In this document: in pieces, positions 14,264 through 22,324 of the stretch
How positions within the stretch are numbered: the first letter of the stretch is position 1
Layout of the letters: every line of letters begins with the position of its first letter
Virus record (IMG/VR): IMGVR_UViG_3300009194_000028
Coordinates: 1-35,458 of that record
DNA from: a virus
Strand: one strand, 5' to 3'
DNA length: 35,458 bases
Program-made: the position numbers and the translations under genes
Notes under the pieces: generated by a model
What the model was told of the DNA's origin: nothing
What the model saw: only the letters and a program-made list of their open reading frames with translations
The model's database searches: none

Positions 14264-14407
14264 ATGAACATTGCTACTACTCAACATCGTGACGAAAATA
14301 AGCTTGTTCGTATGTGTGAGCGCATTGGAAAGAATACAACCCCAATCGCTATGACACGTAAGCAATGGATCAAGGTCAATGTCATGTATGCAAACATGAT
14401 TAAATAA
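14264..14407 (+). CDS. Small 47-residue basic protein with its own promoter and terminator
   Basis: The frame runs from an ATG with AGAGGT upstream to a TAA, encoding MNIATTQHRDENKLVRMCER and a basic end (RKQWIKVNVMYANMIK). It is bracketed by a strong extended -10 promoter and a hairpin terminator, so it is a dedicated, highly expressed early unit. That layout is typical of small phage proteins that take over host machinery; the target is unknown. Codon use is coding-like throughout. Confidence 0.7.
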   Translation: MNIATTQHRDENKLVRMCERIGKNTTPIAMTRKQWIKVNVMYANMIK

Positions 14408-14424
14408 TTCAACACTGCCAGTGA

Positions 14425-14444
14425 GAGGTTACTTCGGTAACCTC
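14425..14444 (+). terminator. Hairpin terminator with TTCG loop
   Basis: GAGGTTAC and GTAACCTC form a perfect 8-bp stem around TTCG. A T-rich stretch (CTCTTTT) follows about 7 bases later, rather far for a canonical terminator. Confidence 0.65.
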
Positions 14445-14486
14445 GCCCCTCTTTTCAAAACCACTATAGACTAACGGTGATTCTTA

Positions 14487-15281
14487 ATGAAAGTGAATGA
14501 TGTCGTAAGATCATTTGATGAGCTAAAGAATATTGTACAAAACTCGTCCGTTGCACAGGAATACCTACGCAACGTCATTCGTTCTGAAAAAATCGCAGTT
14601 CACCTGAGTAAATCTATGTCAGTGGAAAATTTTACTGTCCTTAGTAATAAACGAAACCGCAAGCCGACAAACACCCCTGAGTATATTCATGAATACATTG
14701 ATACAATGTATGAATATCAGTATGGTGTCGCATATCGATCTGAGTCTTTATTTACTTTTGTAAGAGATATTGAAGACGTTGCTAAAGGCACACTCTTTGT
14801 TATTCCAGTTGGCAATGAGCTGAACATGATGTATGTTGAAGGTGTTATTGACTTCTATCTTCAACTTCTCGAAGGATTGGATACTGTCGCTGAGAGAGTA
14901 GTAGATAAGATCTATACTGAAGACGATGATGTTATTCGTAATCGTCTTATTGATAGCATTTCAGCAAATATCGAGTTTATTGATGATGAAGCATCACGCA
15001 GGAGAATCATTATTGATAACCGAAATGCACTCCCAAGCGAGGTACAAGAGAAAATTCTTAGTGAAAAGTTTGTGGGCATGGTTAAAAATGAAATCTTGAA
15101 CTACTGTGATTATATGATCAAAGGAAATGTAATCACAGATGTGGAACTATCTGATGTTGGCAGAGCAGAACTGCATATCAATTCCGAAAAGTTTATTCTT
15201 GTCGATCCAAAATGGATTTCTAGCTACGCACAAACAGCGGGCAAATCCCTGACTGAAGTTTTTAAGGAATTTGTTGTATGA
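14487..15281 (+). CDS. Unknown 264-residue protein
   Basis: A soluble-looking, mostly helical protein. Features seen: a central hydrophobic strand-rich part (GTLFVIPVGNELNMMYVEG at about 112-130), a basic patch NKRNRKP near 54-60, and an arginine cluster ASRRRIII near 170. No catalytic signature is recognisable. There is no clear ribosome binding site before the ATG. It overlaps the next gene by 4 bases (ATGA), so 14487 and 15278 are coupled. Function unknown. Confidence 0.6.
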   Translation: MKVNDVVRSFDELKNIVQNSSVAQEYLRNVIRSEKIAVHLSKSMSVENFTVLSNKRNRKPTNTPEYIHEYIDTMYEYQYGVAYRSESLFTFVRDIEDVAKGTLFVIPVGNELNMMYVEGVIDFYLQLLEGLDTVAERVVDKIYTEDDDVIRNRLIDSISANIEFIDDEASRRRIIIDNRNALPSEVQEKILSEKFVGMVKNEILNYCDYMIKGNVITDVELSDVGRAELHINSEKFILVDPKWISSYAQTAGKSLTEVFKEFVV

Positions 15282-16390
15282 AGCCTAAGTTTTACGCGAC
15301 TGATTTTATTAAGCTTATTGAAAATAATAATGCCCAAGTAGAAACTCGGATGTTTCTAGAAGATAATCGCTGTGTGGAATATCACTTGAATGGAAAAAGG
15401 CATCGTGTTGTACATTCAAAGAATATGAATTCCTTGAAAGATCTGTATAAAGGTAAATTTGTAACAATCTTACACTATGACTTGTTTCAGAGGCTTTATC
15501 GCCTTGGTGTTCATATTAACTATGGAAAGAATGAATTCAGAAAAGCTACTCTAACTAAAAGAAATCTTCTAAGTTTCGATGACAAAGACGGAGCCTATAC
15601 ATGCACATATGAAAACTTTTTGTTCATATGTGCATGTATTGCTAAAGAATACAGTGAACTACCAGAAAGAATGCAAAAGAAGTTGCAATCATATTATGAT
15701 GGGGTACTACACACGGACATTTCCCAAGACGACTATTCCGATAATTATGCATATTATACAAGCATTATGGATAATCCAATCACAAGCTCTATTATTGAAC
15801 AATATCCATTTATTGATGTATATGAAAAGAAAAATGGAACTACTGTACCGTCTAACATGAATAATAGTGATATAGATCATGTATCTGGTGTGGTTTCTAC
15901 AATTCACTACAATCGTTTTAATACGCGCATTCCAAATTCTTCACGTACTTTCAATAATACTGCCACAGATACTAACAGGTGTTTTATACTAGCCAAAAAA
16001 ACACCTGTTATTCATGATCATAGAATTCATAATCACTTAAAGCTGTATTCATTAGACCTTAAGTATGAGAATTGTCTATTGTGCCCGACATACTATTCAA
16101 GGGCTTATAAGCTCGATGGTATTGGATGGGAAATTAACAATTACATTAAAGGTAAGAGTGTTTGTACAAGGCTAAAAACACTTGTTGACTTATTTGGTAA
16201 TGATTTAAGCATGGACGACATACATCTTATGTCGGGCGTATTTAGAGGTGAATACAAAGGGTATAAAAAAATTAAAAGACTCATTAATAACCGAACTATT
16301 TGTGATCATATCGATTCGGTATACTCTCAATTGGAGTATTCTATTTCTAAAAATAAAGAGTCTGAAGATAATATTAATAGGTATTTGTAG
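15278..16390 (+). CDS. Unknown 370-residue protein whose gene contains long perfect hairpins
   Basis: I do not recognise this protein. It has no membrane segment; several Cys, His and Tyr are clustered at about residues 225-290 (ILAKKTPVIHDHRIHNHLKL and then CLLCP), which could bind a metal. The gene is notable for its DNA: a perfect 17-bp inverted repeat at 15597-15639, a 13-bp one at 15973-16010 and a shorter one at 16216-16234, all inside the coding sequence. They would make strong mRNA hairpins while the frame stays open. It starts inside the stop of the previous gene. Confidence 0.6.
   Translation: MKPKFYATDFIKLIENNNAQVETRMFLEDNRCVEYHLNGKRHRVVHSKNMNSLKDLYKGKFVTILHYDLFQRLYRLGVHINYGKNEFRKATLTKRNLLSFDDKDGAYTCTYENFLFICACIAKEYSELPERMQKKLQSYYDGVLHTDISQDDYSDNYAYYTSIMDNPITSSIIEQYPFIDVYEKKNGTTVPSNMNNSDIDHVSGVVSTIHYNRFNTRIPNSSRTFNNTATDTNRCFILAKKTPVIHDHRIHNHLKLYSLDLKYENCLLCPTYYSRAYKLDGIGWEINNYIKGKSVCTRLKTLVDLFGNDLSMDDIHLMSGVFRGEYKGYKKIKRLINNRTICDHIDSVYSQLEYSISKNKESEDNINRYL
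15597..15639. repeat. Perfect 17-bp inverted repeat inside a coding sequence
   Basis: The arm ATACATGCACATATGAA at 15597-15613 is exactly reversed and complemented at 15623-15639, with a 9-base loop. The protein sequence over it (YTCTYENFLFICACI) is unremarkable, so the structure is at the nucleic-acid level. Confidence 0.85.
15973..16010. repeat. Perfect 13-bp inverted repeat inside the same coding sequence
   Basis: TAACAGGTGTTTT at 15973-15985 pairs exactly with AAAACACCTGTTA at 15998-16010 across a 12-base loop. A further 7-bp stem, CGACATA and TATGTCG, lies at 16216-16234. Confidence 0.85.
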
Positions 16391-16398
16391 GCATTTGT

Positions 16399-16956
16399 AT
16401 GAGTAGATTATTCAAAGAACCATTGTTGTCAAATCTCAACCGAGATGAATTATTTGATGAACTGTCTCGGCGGGATGATCCTCTTTATAATGGGATTGGT
16501 ACGGAACTTAAAGAAATGTCTGAAGTCTTGAGTGATAGCCAAGAAGAGAATAAACACCTTCATCTAAAATTTGAATCATTGGAAAATACAATTGCATATT
16601 ATGAAAGTGCTATAGGTGAGATCACCACTATGACACCTGCAATTATGTCCCAATCTTATTGGGACGTTGAAGATCTTGGATTGCCCACAGATGATACACA
16701 TTATTTGTTTGTGGATAGTTATAAACTTGTCATACCCGAAAATATAATTGATAAAGTGTTTAGCATCAATTTAGGCACTTTAGGTGCTAAGGCTTATGTA
16801 AAAAACAGTGGTGAAGACACTAGTATACATGTTTCATGTTCTCTTTTAATCATTCCAACCATTGTGCGATATGATAGACAAGTTACTACTGAAAAAGCGT
16901 TGGCCGATGCCACTGGTATTGTTATTAATAGGTTGTTTGAATACATTAATAGGTAA
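16399..16956 (+). CDS. Unknown 185-residue protein with a short coiled coil
   Basis: Residues about 35-75 form a charged helix with coiled-coil character (ELKEMSEVLSDSQEENKHLH). A strand-rich C-terminal part of about 100 residues follows (HYLFVDSYKLVIPENIID and IHVSCSLLIIPTIV). No family recognised. It follows the 370-residue gene by 8 bases and its TAA overlaps the next ATG by one base, consistent with one operon from 14487 to about 18541. Confidence 0.6.
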   Translation: MSRLFKEPLLSNLNRDELFDELSRRDDPLYNGIGTELKEMSEVLSDSQEENKHLHLKFESLENTIAYYESAIGEITTMTPAIMSQSYWDVEDLGLPTDDTHYLFVDSYKLVIPENIIDKVFSINLGTLGAKAYVKNSGEDTSIHVSCSLLIIPTIVRYDRQVTTEKALADATGIVINRLFEYINR

Positions 16957-17378
16957 TGTCTATAATGGAGATTTATTCGAAGGACTTTGATAGGATATTT
17001 AAAAATCTATATCTTTATTATAAGTCTAAGTTTAGTTCAGGCGTAGAATATACCTCTTTAATTTCATTTTTTAAACATGTCATTGATCAAGATACAAATA
17101 CAGTAGAGCGTTATTTAAGACCTCCCTTTAGAACAGATGATTGCATTATTGTACATTTTATTAACAGATATAGTCAATTATATCATTATATTATAGATAA
17201 TGAGTTTTGTTTGATTAAACGATTCCTACTTTTTTATGAAAACGCTAGAAAATCAAACAAGTTATACGTTGACTTGTCTGAACTTCAGTCTATAATAGAA
17301 TGTATAGATATTGATGTATTTAACTTAAAAAAGAACATTGAATATAGAATAAAAAATATGAGATTCAACTATGAGTGA
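16956..17378 (+). CDS. Helical protein, distant member of the 30.8-32.9 kb paralog family
   Basis: The protein is rich in Tyr, Phe, Ile and Lys and almost entirely helical. Its end, IDIDVFNLKKNIEYRIKNM, lines up with IDWNSEELKKVIRYVKLKL at the end of the protein at 30848-31291: an acidic/hydrophobic turn followed by a basic amphipathic helix. Similar size (140 residues) supports kinship. The ATG at 16956 overlaps the previous stop; an ATG at 16965 is also possible. A promoter for the Nudix gene lies inside its 3' end. Function unknown. Confidence 0.6.
   Translation: MSIMEIYSKDFDRIFKNLYLYYKSKFSSGVEYTSLISFFKHVIDQDTNTVERYLRPPFRTDDCIIVHFINRYSQLYHYIIDNEFCLIKRFLLFYENARKSNKLYVDLSELQSIIECIDIDVFNLKKNIEYRIKNMRFNYE
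17269..17296 (+). promoter_or_regulatory. Internal promoter for the Nudix gene
   Basis: TTGACT at 17269-17274 and TATAAT at 17291-17296 are 16 bp apart, inside the preceding gene and 75 bp before the Nudix ATG. It would allow the Nudix gene and its membrane neighbour to be expressed apart from the upstream operon. Confidence 0.5.
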
Positions 17379-17862
17379 TGATTTACATAGACAGGCATTA
17401 GAAGACACTGGTTTTTGGGGTAGAAAAGGAGCAGGTTGTCTTATCATGTGTGAAACAACGGGAAGGTTTCTAATTCCTAAAAGATCACCCCTTGTCCTTG
17501 ACCCTGAAACTTGGGGCGTTTTTGGTGGTGCAGTAGATCCCGATGAAAATGAGAGGCAAGCGGTAGTGCGCGAAGTTCAAGAAGAAGCGGGAGTACAGTT
17601 AAAACCTTCTACCTTGGAAGTACTATATACTTATACTGATAAACCTAGTGGTTTCAAGTACACCACTTATTTTGCGTTAGTTAAAGAAGAATTCACCCCA
17701 CTTTTGAATTGGGAATCTATGGACGCAAAATGGTTTCCATTTGGTGAATGGCCACAGCCCTTGCACTTTGGATTAAGTAAAATTTTGAATAATGCCGATA
17801 TCAACTCTATACTCAAAAAAGTATCAGGCATTGCCACGGAGGATAAAAATGAGCTGGATTGA
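17371..17862 (+). CDS. Nudix hydrolase
   Basis: The complete Nudix box G-x5-E-x7-R-E-x2-E-E-x-G-x is present at residues 53-75 (GAVDPDE ... VVREVQEEAGV), with the metal-binding glutamates at 68, 71 and 72. It is 163 residues, a single Nudix domain. Family members hydrolyse nucleoside diphosphates linked to another group, such as ADP-ribose, NADH, dNTPs or capped RNA; the substrate is not readable. It lacks the N-terminal adenylyltransferase domain found in the bifunctional NatV-type proteins of some large vibriophages. ATG overlaps the previous stop (ATGAGTGA). Together with nadV at 26387 it suggests NAD-related metabolism. Confidence 0.9.
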   Translation: MSDDLHRQALEDTGFWGRKGAGCLIMCETTGRFLIPKRSPLVLDPETWGVFGGAVDPDENERQAVVREVQEEAGVQLKPSTLEVLYTYTDKPSGFKYTTYFALVKEEFTPLLNWESMDAKWFPFGEWPQPLHFGLSKILNNADINSILKKVSGIATEDKNELD

Positions 17863-18541
17863 TGACGTTAAAGATGTTAGTGAAGAGGCGAATTCCGGGC
17901 AACTGGATACTAAGATTCTTACTTCAATCCCTAGTGAGCGTCTTGAAAAGAGTAGTTACAAGTTTCAGATGAGTTTGAAAATCACTGATATGCCGCTAGT
18001 TGATGCCATTATGACTGCGTTATACATATTTTTTCTATATCTCTCATGGTTAAGTACTGGAATCACAGGGGCATCCGTTTTCCTACTCTCAACGACCGCT
18101 GTTAGTTTGTATGCATGTTATCTATGTAAAAAGAAAATTGATATGTATAAAAGAGAGGACGCGCCTTTTAGTAATGCAATTAATAATGGTGAGTATGAAA
18201 TTTCTAGCCCGTATATCAAAGCCACAACTGAACGTGCACATAAGTTGTTAAAGCCTGTCATACTTTATACGCATATGATTTATAAGGATTCGTTATATAA
18301 GTCATTGAGTAAATCATCACGTTCATTCTGTATTACGTCAATTTTGATTGTACTATTTGGAATGGTGATCGTTATAGACTCAGGAAGCTTAGTACTCTTT
18401 ACGTGTTTGTGTACATATATATTGTCTAGAATTATCTATGAGTATCTTCGTTTAAGATTCCTTAATATGATGTTGTACACTCTGTCCTTTATTCGCGACT
18501 TTGAGAATGACGATGATGAAGGTGTTGAAATCGATACATAA
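17849..18541 (+). CDS. Four-helix membrane protein, member of a three-gene paralog set
   Basis: I start at the ATG at 17849 because GGAGG lies at 17839-17843. The longer frame would run through the Nudix gene. The 230-residue protein has two membrane helices at about 50-95 (ALYIFFLYLSWLSTGITG and VFLLSTTAVSLYACYLC). A cytoplasmic-looking loop follows that contains AINNGEYEIS. A second helix pair is at about 160-205, and the tail is acidic (ENDDDEGVEIDT). The protein at 19378 has the same layout, including AIDDGLIDFS in the loop. It may sit in the host inner membrane; role unknown. Confidence 0.65.
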   Translation: MSWIDDVKDVSEEANSGQLDTKILTSIPSERLEKSSYKFQMSLKITDMPLVDAIMTALYIFFLYLSWLSTGITGASVFLLSTTAVSLYACYLCKKKIDMYKREDAPFSNAINNGEYEISSPYIKATTERAHKLLKPVILYTHMIYKDSLYKSLSKSSRSFCITSILIVLFGMVIVIDSGSLVLFTCLCTYILSRIIYEYLRLRFLNMMLYTLSFIRDFENDDDEGVEIDT

Positions 18542-18553
18542 CTTCTATATAAT
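18525..18553 (+). promoter_or_regulatory. Strong sigma70-like promoter
   Basis: TTGAAA at 18525-18530, a 17-bp spacer and TATAAT at 18548-18553 lie just before the gene at 18585. The -35 overlaps the end of the preceding gene. Confidence 0.75.
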
Positions 18554-18584
18554 GTAATGTAAAACCTATTGTAAAGGATATTGT

Positions 18585-19397
18585 ATGAAATTTACGAAAA
18601 GCTTTATCAAGAAAACACTGAAAGAAACATTGTCAGAAAACACTGATAACACTTCTGTCTATCGAAGCATGTATGGTGTAGTGCCTGACTTCGATGGTTT
18701 TGGTGACACGAAAGTGAAATCAACACTAAGCTTTAGTAACGAGGGGGCAATTCGTAAGTTTTGTTTCAAAAATGCTCAACGTGATAACGCATTGCCATAT
18801 TTTCTGAAACTCTCAAAGTCTCTTGAAACTCATTTTAAAACGTTTGATGATAATCCTATTGGTGAGCATTGTCTTGTTCTCAGTCTCGGTCTGAACGAGG
18901 AAGATGAGGTTGAAGAACGTGTATTCCTCAACCAAAATGACGTTAGTGAGTATTTCGAGGCTTTGGAGAATCGTATTGTTCTGGTTGTACATTTTCTTCC
19001 ATTCGAGGCACGTGAAATCTATCACCAAGTTCATACTGATGGTCATGATATTGCATACAGCAATACCTTTAGTTTCAAAAACTATAATTTCGTCGCAAGG
19101 CTTCACCTGAATACTGGGAGATTATTCAACGGTGTTGTGACCAAGACAAAAGATGAATATCTGATCACTATTAGAGATCAGCTTCGTCGCAAATATGGGA
19201 CTGACGGCGTTGAAGCAGTAGTGAAAGACCATCCGTTGTCTGGTGGCACTATGATTGAAGGATTTAATATCTACTTCAATAAAATCAGTGAGGTGAATTA
19301 TCTCAAACTTATTAAGTTGGATATGGATAAACCCGTTCAGATCAAAGCATCCCTTAAGAGCATTGGGATGACTAAGGATGATAGTTGTGAAAAATAA
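18585..19397 (+). CDS. Unknown 270-residue protein
   Basis: The N-terminus MKFTKSFIKKTLKETLSEN is a basic amphipathic helix. The rest is mixed alpha/beta with an acidic segment (GLNEEDEVEERVF at about 103-115) and two hydrophobic strands (RIVLVVHFLPF). No family recognised. AAAGGATATTGT precedes the ATG and a strong promoter is just upstream, so this starts a new transcription unit that includes the membrane genes at 19378 and 20141. Confidence 0.6.
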   Translation: MKFTKSFIKKTLKETLSENTDNTSVYRSMYGVVPDFDGFGDTKVKSTLSFSNEGAIRKFCFKNAQRDNALPYFLKLSKSLETHFKTFDDNPIGEHCLVLSLGLNEEDEVEERVFLNQNDVSEYFEALENRIVLVVHFLPFEAREIYHQVHTDGHDIAYSNTFSFKNYNFVARLHLNTGRLFNGVVTKTKDEYLITIRDQLRRKYGTDGVEAVVKDHPLSGGTMIEGFNIYFNKISEVNYLKLIKLDMDKPVQIKASLKSIGMTKDDSCEK

Positions 19398-20031
19398 TTC
19401 ATCAATGACAAAGCAGTTGGAAAGATTGCGTGTAGTCGAAAAAGAAAGAAAACTACATATAGTTGATACACTTCGTCTGAATAACGGTTTACTTAGAACC
19501 GAGTTGTACGGTTTTATTAAAAACTTTGATCTGACGAAAGGCACCATGTTATCATGGGTGCTATCAATGGTTTTTTTGGCAATCGGTATTCCAAATCTAC
19601 TTTTCTTTGGGACGAATGCTCTGTTGGTATGGTTTCTACTGGTACAAGCATTGGTTATATGGATTACATTCAAATCTCTTAATGAGTATAAAAAGTGGAA
19701 GCATTCAATACGGAATGTCAATAGAGCAATTGATGACGGCTTGATTGATTTCAGTACCGAAGCTACATATATCAACGACGTTGCTGTGCAAACATCTACA
19801 ATGTCTTCTAAGGATGAAACGGTGGCCGATTCATTGGGGACTATAGCAAAATACATCACGCTGTTTAACTCCAATTATCTACTTGGTGCAGTTTTACTGA
19901 AGCATAAAAACCATACGCCATTTATAATGATTTTTTCTGTGGCATGTCTCTTATTATTCTTGGCGGCGAAAAATGTATTTGTTCTATGTGCGAGTATTAC
20001 ATTGTTGATTTCGCTTGTATCGTGCTTTTAA
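19378..20031 (+). CDS. Four-helix membrane protein, paralog of the 17849 protein
   Basis: Two helix pairs at about 58-102 (including LVWFLLVQALVIWITF) and 180-217 (MIFSVACLLLFLAAKNVFVL) flank a loop with AIDDGLIDFS, which matches AINNGEYEIS in the protein at 17849. The frame opens at ATG 19378, 20 bases inside the previous gene. A GTG at 19387 is better spaced from AAGGA at 19373 and may be the true start. Likely inner-membrane; no enzymatic motif. Possible roles such as holin or superinfection exclusion cannot be separated by sequence. Confidence 0.65.
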   Translation: MIVVKNNSSMTKQLERLRVVEKERKLHIVDTLRLNNGLLRTELYGFIKNFDLTKGTMLSWVLSMVFLAIGIPNLLFFGTNALLVWFLLVQALVIWITFKSLNEYKKWKHSIRNVNRAIDDGLIDFSTEATYINDVAVQTSTMSSKDETVADSLGTIAKYITLFNSNYLLGAVLLKHKNHTPFIMIFSVACLLLFLAAKNVFVLCASITLLISLVSCF

Positions 20032-20040
20032 ATACAAGGA

Positions 20041-20157
20041 ATGCTATTTAAAAGTGTTGCTGTATACTTGAGAAGCTTAAAAGAGAGTTTGCTATCTTCA
20101 CTATCCGATAATGATGAACATACTGAAACAATGAGTGTATATGATGAATCTGATTGA
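20041..20157 (+). CDS. Possible 38-residue small protein
   Basis: An ATG directly after AAGGA (spacing too short to be ideal) opens MLFKSVAVYLRSLKESLLSS, followed by an acidic tail ending VYDESD. It fills the gap between two membrane genes and overlaps the start of the next. Codon use is acceptable, but with no homology or good ribosome site this is a weak call. Confidence 0.3.
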   Translation: MLFKSVAVYLRSLKESLLSSLSDNDEHTETMSVYDESD

Positions 20158-20641
20158 GCGGTTGTTATCTAAGCGTGTTTCTAAGTTTATGCCATGGTAT
20201 CTTTTCGGAATTGTTATAGGTACGTCCACATATATGGGCGTATCAGGTATAAGTGCTGTATTTTCCATATTTTTAATTTCCACGCTGTTATCATGCGTTT
20301 TGAAGTCGTACTTTGATTACGTGGTCGATCCATCATGCAACTTCGTCATTGATAATGTTCATGACTATATGGATTCTCAATATGGTAGTAATGCGAGCAA
20401 TGATGAGTTCAGTCATACTCGGCGGACACGTATTATATACACTATATCCGCCATTTTTAATATAGTGGCGCTTTGTGCGCTGATATTAATAATATCTTTT
20501 GCGGTAAATAGCATTATTTTTTTGAATATTGACTCGATGGCAGTATCAATGGCTTATGTTGTGATTGCAGTCTTTACATATTATATAATCACATTTTTAC
20601 AGAACGTTAATACTTTAGTAAGTTATAGGAAATTTAGATGA
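20141..20641 (+). CDS. Four-helix membrane protein, third of the set
   Basis: The protein has a helix pair at about 15-60 (LFGIVIGTSTYMGVSGISAV and following) and another at about 105-160. The loop between them, which includes FVIDNVHDYMDSQYG, is shorter than in the proteins at 17849 and 19378. The order, two helices, loop, two helices, is the same. I use the ATG pair at 20141/20144; the frame can also open at GTG 20135. The ribosome site is weak, suggesting coupling to upstream translation. Its stop overlaps the next start (ATGA). Confidence 0.6.
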   Translation: MMNLIERLLSKRVSKFMPWYLFGIVIGTSTYMGVSGISAVFSIFLISTLLSCVLKSYFDYVVDPSCNFVIDNVHDYMDSQYGSNASNDEFSHTRRTRIIYTISAIFNIVALCALILIISFAVNSIIFLNIDSMAVSMAYVVIAVFTYYIITFLQNVNTLVSYRKFR

Positions 20642-21588
20642 ATCCATTCGTGTGTTATAGATTTCTACGTTCCACAAAACGGTTTAAAAAAACATCTCTT
20701 AAAACGTTTAAGTCCTTAAGTTATGAACACATGGTTCCTAGCTCAACCATCTATAGACTGAGTTACGCCCTTAAATCCAATTCTGAATCTATCGAAGGAC
20801 TACTGTTTGAACGCGAAAAAGTTGATAATATGACTTATGATGTATTGTATGAATGGGTTCCAGAAGGTTGTGGATCTATGTATTATAATAATTATAAGTT
20901 AGATTTCGATATGATTCAAATAGCTACAGTAGATGAACTGAATTATTTACTAAAGGCTTATAGGAAGGTGTTTGAATCCTTATATAGTAAATATGGTATG
21001 AATTTACTTAGACAACATTTAGAGATTGATGAGTATAATCGTAAAATGATTGATCCACTGGATAAAGATTGGAATCTCGCAAAAGACGCATTAAATGTAT
21101 ATGGTTTTGAATCTGATACCTATTTGGACATTGTGCACTCTATTATTGAGACAAAAATTAAGGAAACTGTTAATCATTTTAATAATAACTACATATCACA
21201 TACACAGTTTATAGATCGTATCCTAACTACATATAAGATGTCGTCGTACTTACATGGCTATTCACACCGCATTATTGAACATTTGAAGAATACAATGTAT
21301 AGAGATGTTATTGATCGTCACATTGACGATATCGCCTCAGAAATCCGTGACTATGCAATGGTTACTAACAGATACCTGTGTTATGATAACGGCAAATTTG
21401 TGTCTGTGAAATATATTAGTAATGAAGAGAAAACCAAGATTATCAGGAAAATGGCCATTGAAAAGAACGCTTCTAATAATTTCATCGAAACACTTAACGT
21501 TGTAAAAATGTATAAAGATGCAAATGTGCGCTATAATCCGTCAAACGTTTTGAATTATCTGAAGATTAAGAAAGTTATTGAGAAATAG
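20638..21588 (+). CDS. Unknown 316-residue helical protein
   Basis: Long, soluble, mostly helical and Tyr/Asn/Lys rich, with a basic start (RFLRSTKRFKKTSLKTFK) and a basic end (NVLNYLKIKKVIEK). The region IETLNVVKMYKD near residue 287 loosely resembles the C-terminal motif of the 30.8-32.9 kb proteins. No catalytic motif is visible. It is the last gene of the unit that starts at 18585; clpP then has its own promoter. Confidence 0.6.
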   Translation: MNPFVCYRFLRSTKRFKKTSLKTFKSLSYEHMVPSSTIYRLSYALKSNSESIEGLLFEREKVDNMTYDVLYEWVPEGCGSMYYNNYKLDFDMIQIATVDELNYLLKAYRKVFESLYSKYGMNLLRQHLEIDEYNRKMIDPLDKDWNLAKDALNVYGFESDTYLDIVHSIIETKIKETVNHFNNNYISHTQFIDRILTTYKMSSYLHGYSHRIIEHLKNTMYRDVIDRHIDDIASEIRDYAMVTNRYLCYDNGKFVSVKYISNEEKTKIIRKMAIEKNASNNFIETLNVVKMYKDANVRYNPSNVLNYLKIKKVIEK

Positions 21589-21592
21589 AGTG

Positions 21593-21621
21593 TTTACAAA
21601 GCTCTACGAATGCGTTATCAT
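21593..21621 (+). promoter_or_regulatory. Promoter of clpP
   Basis: TTTACA at 21593-21598 and TATCAT at 21616-21621 are 17 bp apart, immediately after the preceding gene and 37 bp before the clpP ATG. An AGGAGA site at 21645 follows. Confidence 0.65.
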
Positions 21622-21657
21622 ACTCACACAATAAAACACTAATTAGGAGAATATAAT

Positions 21658-22251
21658 ATGCTAGTACCTATGGTTATTCAACGCACCTCTGATGGTGAGC
21701 GTTCAATGGACATCTTTTCCCGCCTGCTTGAAGAACGTGTTATCATGTTGACAGGACAGGTAAGTGATGAAATGTCGTCACTGATTTGTGCACAACTTCT
21801 GTATCTGGAAAACCAAGACGCAAATAAAGACATCCATGTTTATATCAACAGTCCGGGTGGTTCGGTCACCGCAGGACTAGCCATGTACGATACTATGAAG
21901 CATGTGAAGCCTGATATTACCACTGTTGTTACCGGCATGGCAGCATCGATGGGAAGCTTCCTTGCTGCGTGTGGTGGTACTAAAGGCAAACGTTTCATGC
22001 TACCAATGGCAGAGAATATGATTCACCAGCCCTTGGGCGGTTTCCAAGGCCAGTCAAGTGATATCGACATTCATGCGAAACATATTCTTCGTACACGTGA
22101 ACGTCTTGAGCGTATTTACGCCGAGTGTACAGGTCGTACTTATGAAGAAGTGAATAAAGCTTGTGAGCGTGACAACTACATGACAGCAGAAGAAGCAGTA
22201 GAATTCGGCCTTGCTGATCAGATTATGTATCCAAGTGATATGAAATCATAA
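21658..22251 (+). CDS. clpP: ATP-dependent Clp protease proteolytic subunit ClpP
   Basis: The 197-residue protein aligns with bacterial ClpP along its whole length, from [20 protein letters not shown] to the end. The catalytic triad is intact: Ser97 in GMAASMGS, His123 in MIHQPLGG and Asp172 in ERDN. The oxyanion-hole segment [11 protein letters not shown] is at 63-73. It starts close to the mature N-terminus, so it has little or no propeptide. ClpP forms two stacked seven-membered rings and needs an unfoldase partner (ClpX or ClpA). None is seen here, so it probably uses, competes with or mixes into the host machine. AGGAGA and its own promoter precede it; a hairpin follows. Confidence 0.95.
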   Translation: MLVPMVIQRTSDGERSMDIFSRLLEERVIMLTGQVSDEMSSLICAQLLYLENQDANKDIHVYINSPGGSVTAGLAMYDTMKHVKPDITTVVTGMAASMGSFLAACGGTKGKRFMLPMAENMIHQPLGGFQGQSSDIDIHAKHILRTRERLERIYAECTGRTYEEVNKACERDNYMTAEEAVEFGLADQIMYPSDMKS

Positions 22252-22277
22252 GCTTACGGGATATTAATGTATAAGGT

Positions 22278-22298
22278 AGGTAGGCTTGATGCCTACCT
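22278..22298 (+). terminator. Probable terminator after clpP
   Basis: AGGTAGGC and GCCTACCT form a perfect 8-bp stem around TTGAT. A weak pyrimidine tract (TCTATCTAT) follows, so termination may be partial and the next gene may be read through. Confidence 0.55.
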
Positions 22299-22324
22299 TC
22301 TATCTATAATGAAAGGAAATAGGT

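Noticed and set aside
19122-19874. A 250-codon open frame on the minus strand
   Set aside because: It lies antisense across two well-supported plus-strand genes, has no ribosome binding site or promoter, and its composition (Ser, Ile, Phe and Thr without pattern) is that of a shadow frame.
22286-22310. TTGATG plus TATAAT as a promoter for the yqeY-like gene
   Set aside because: The spacer is only 13 bp and the -35 overlaps the terminator loop; read-through from clpP is more likely.
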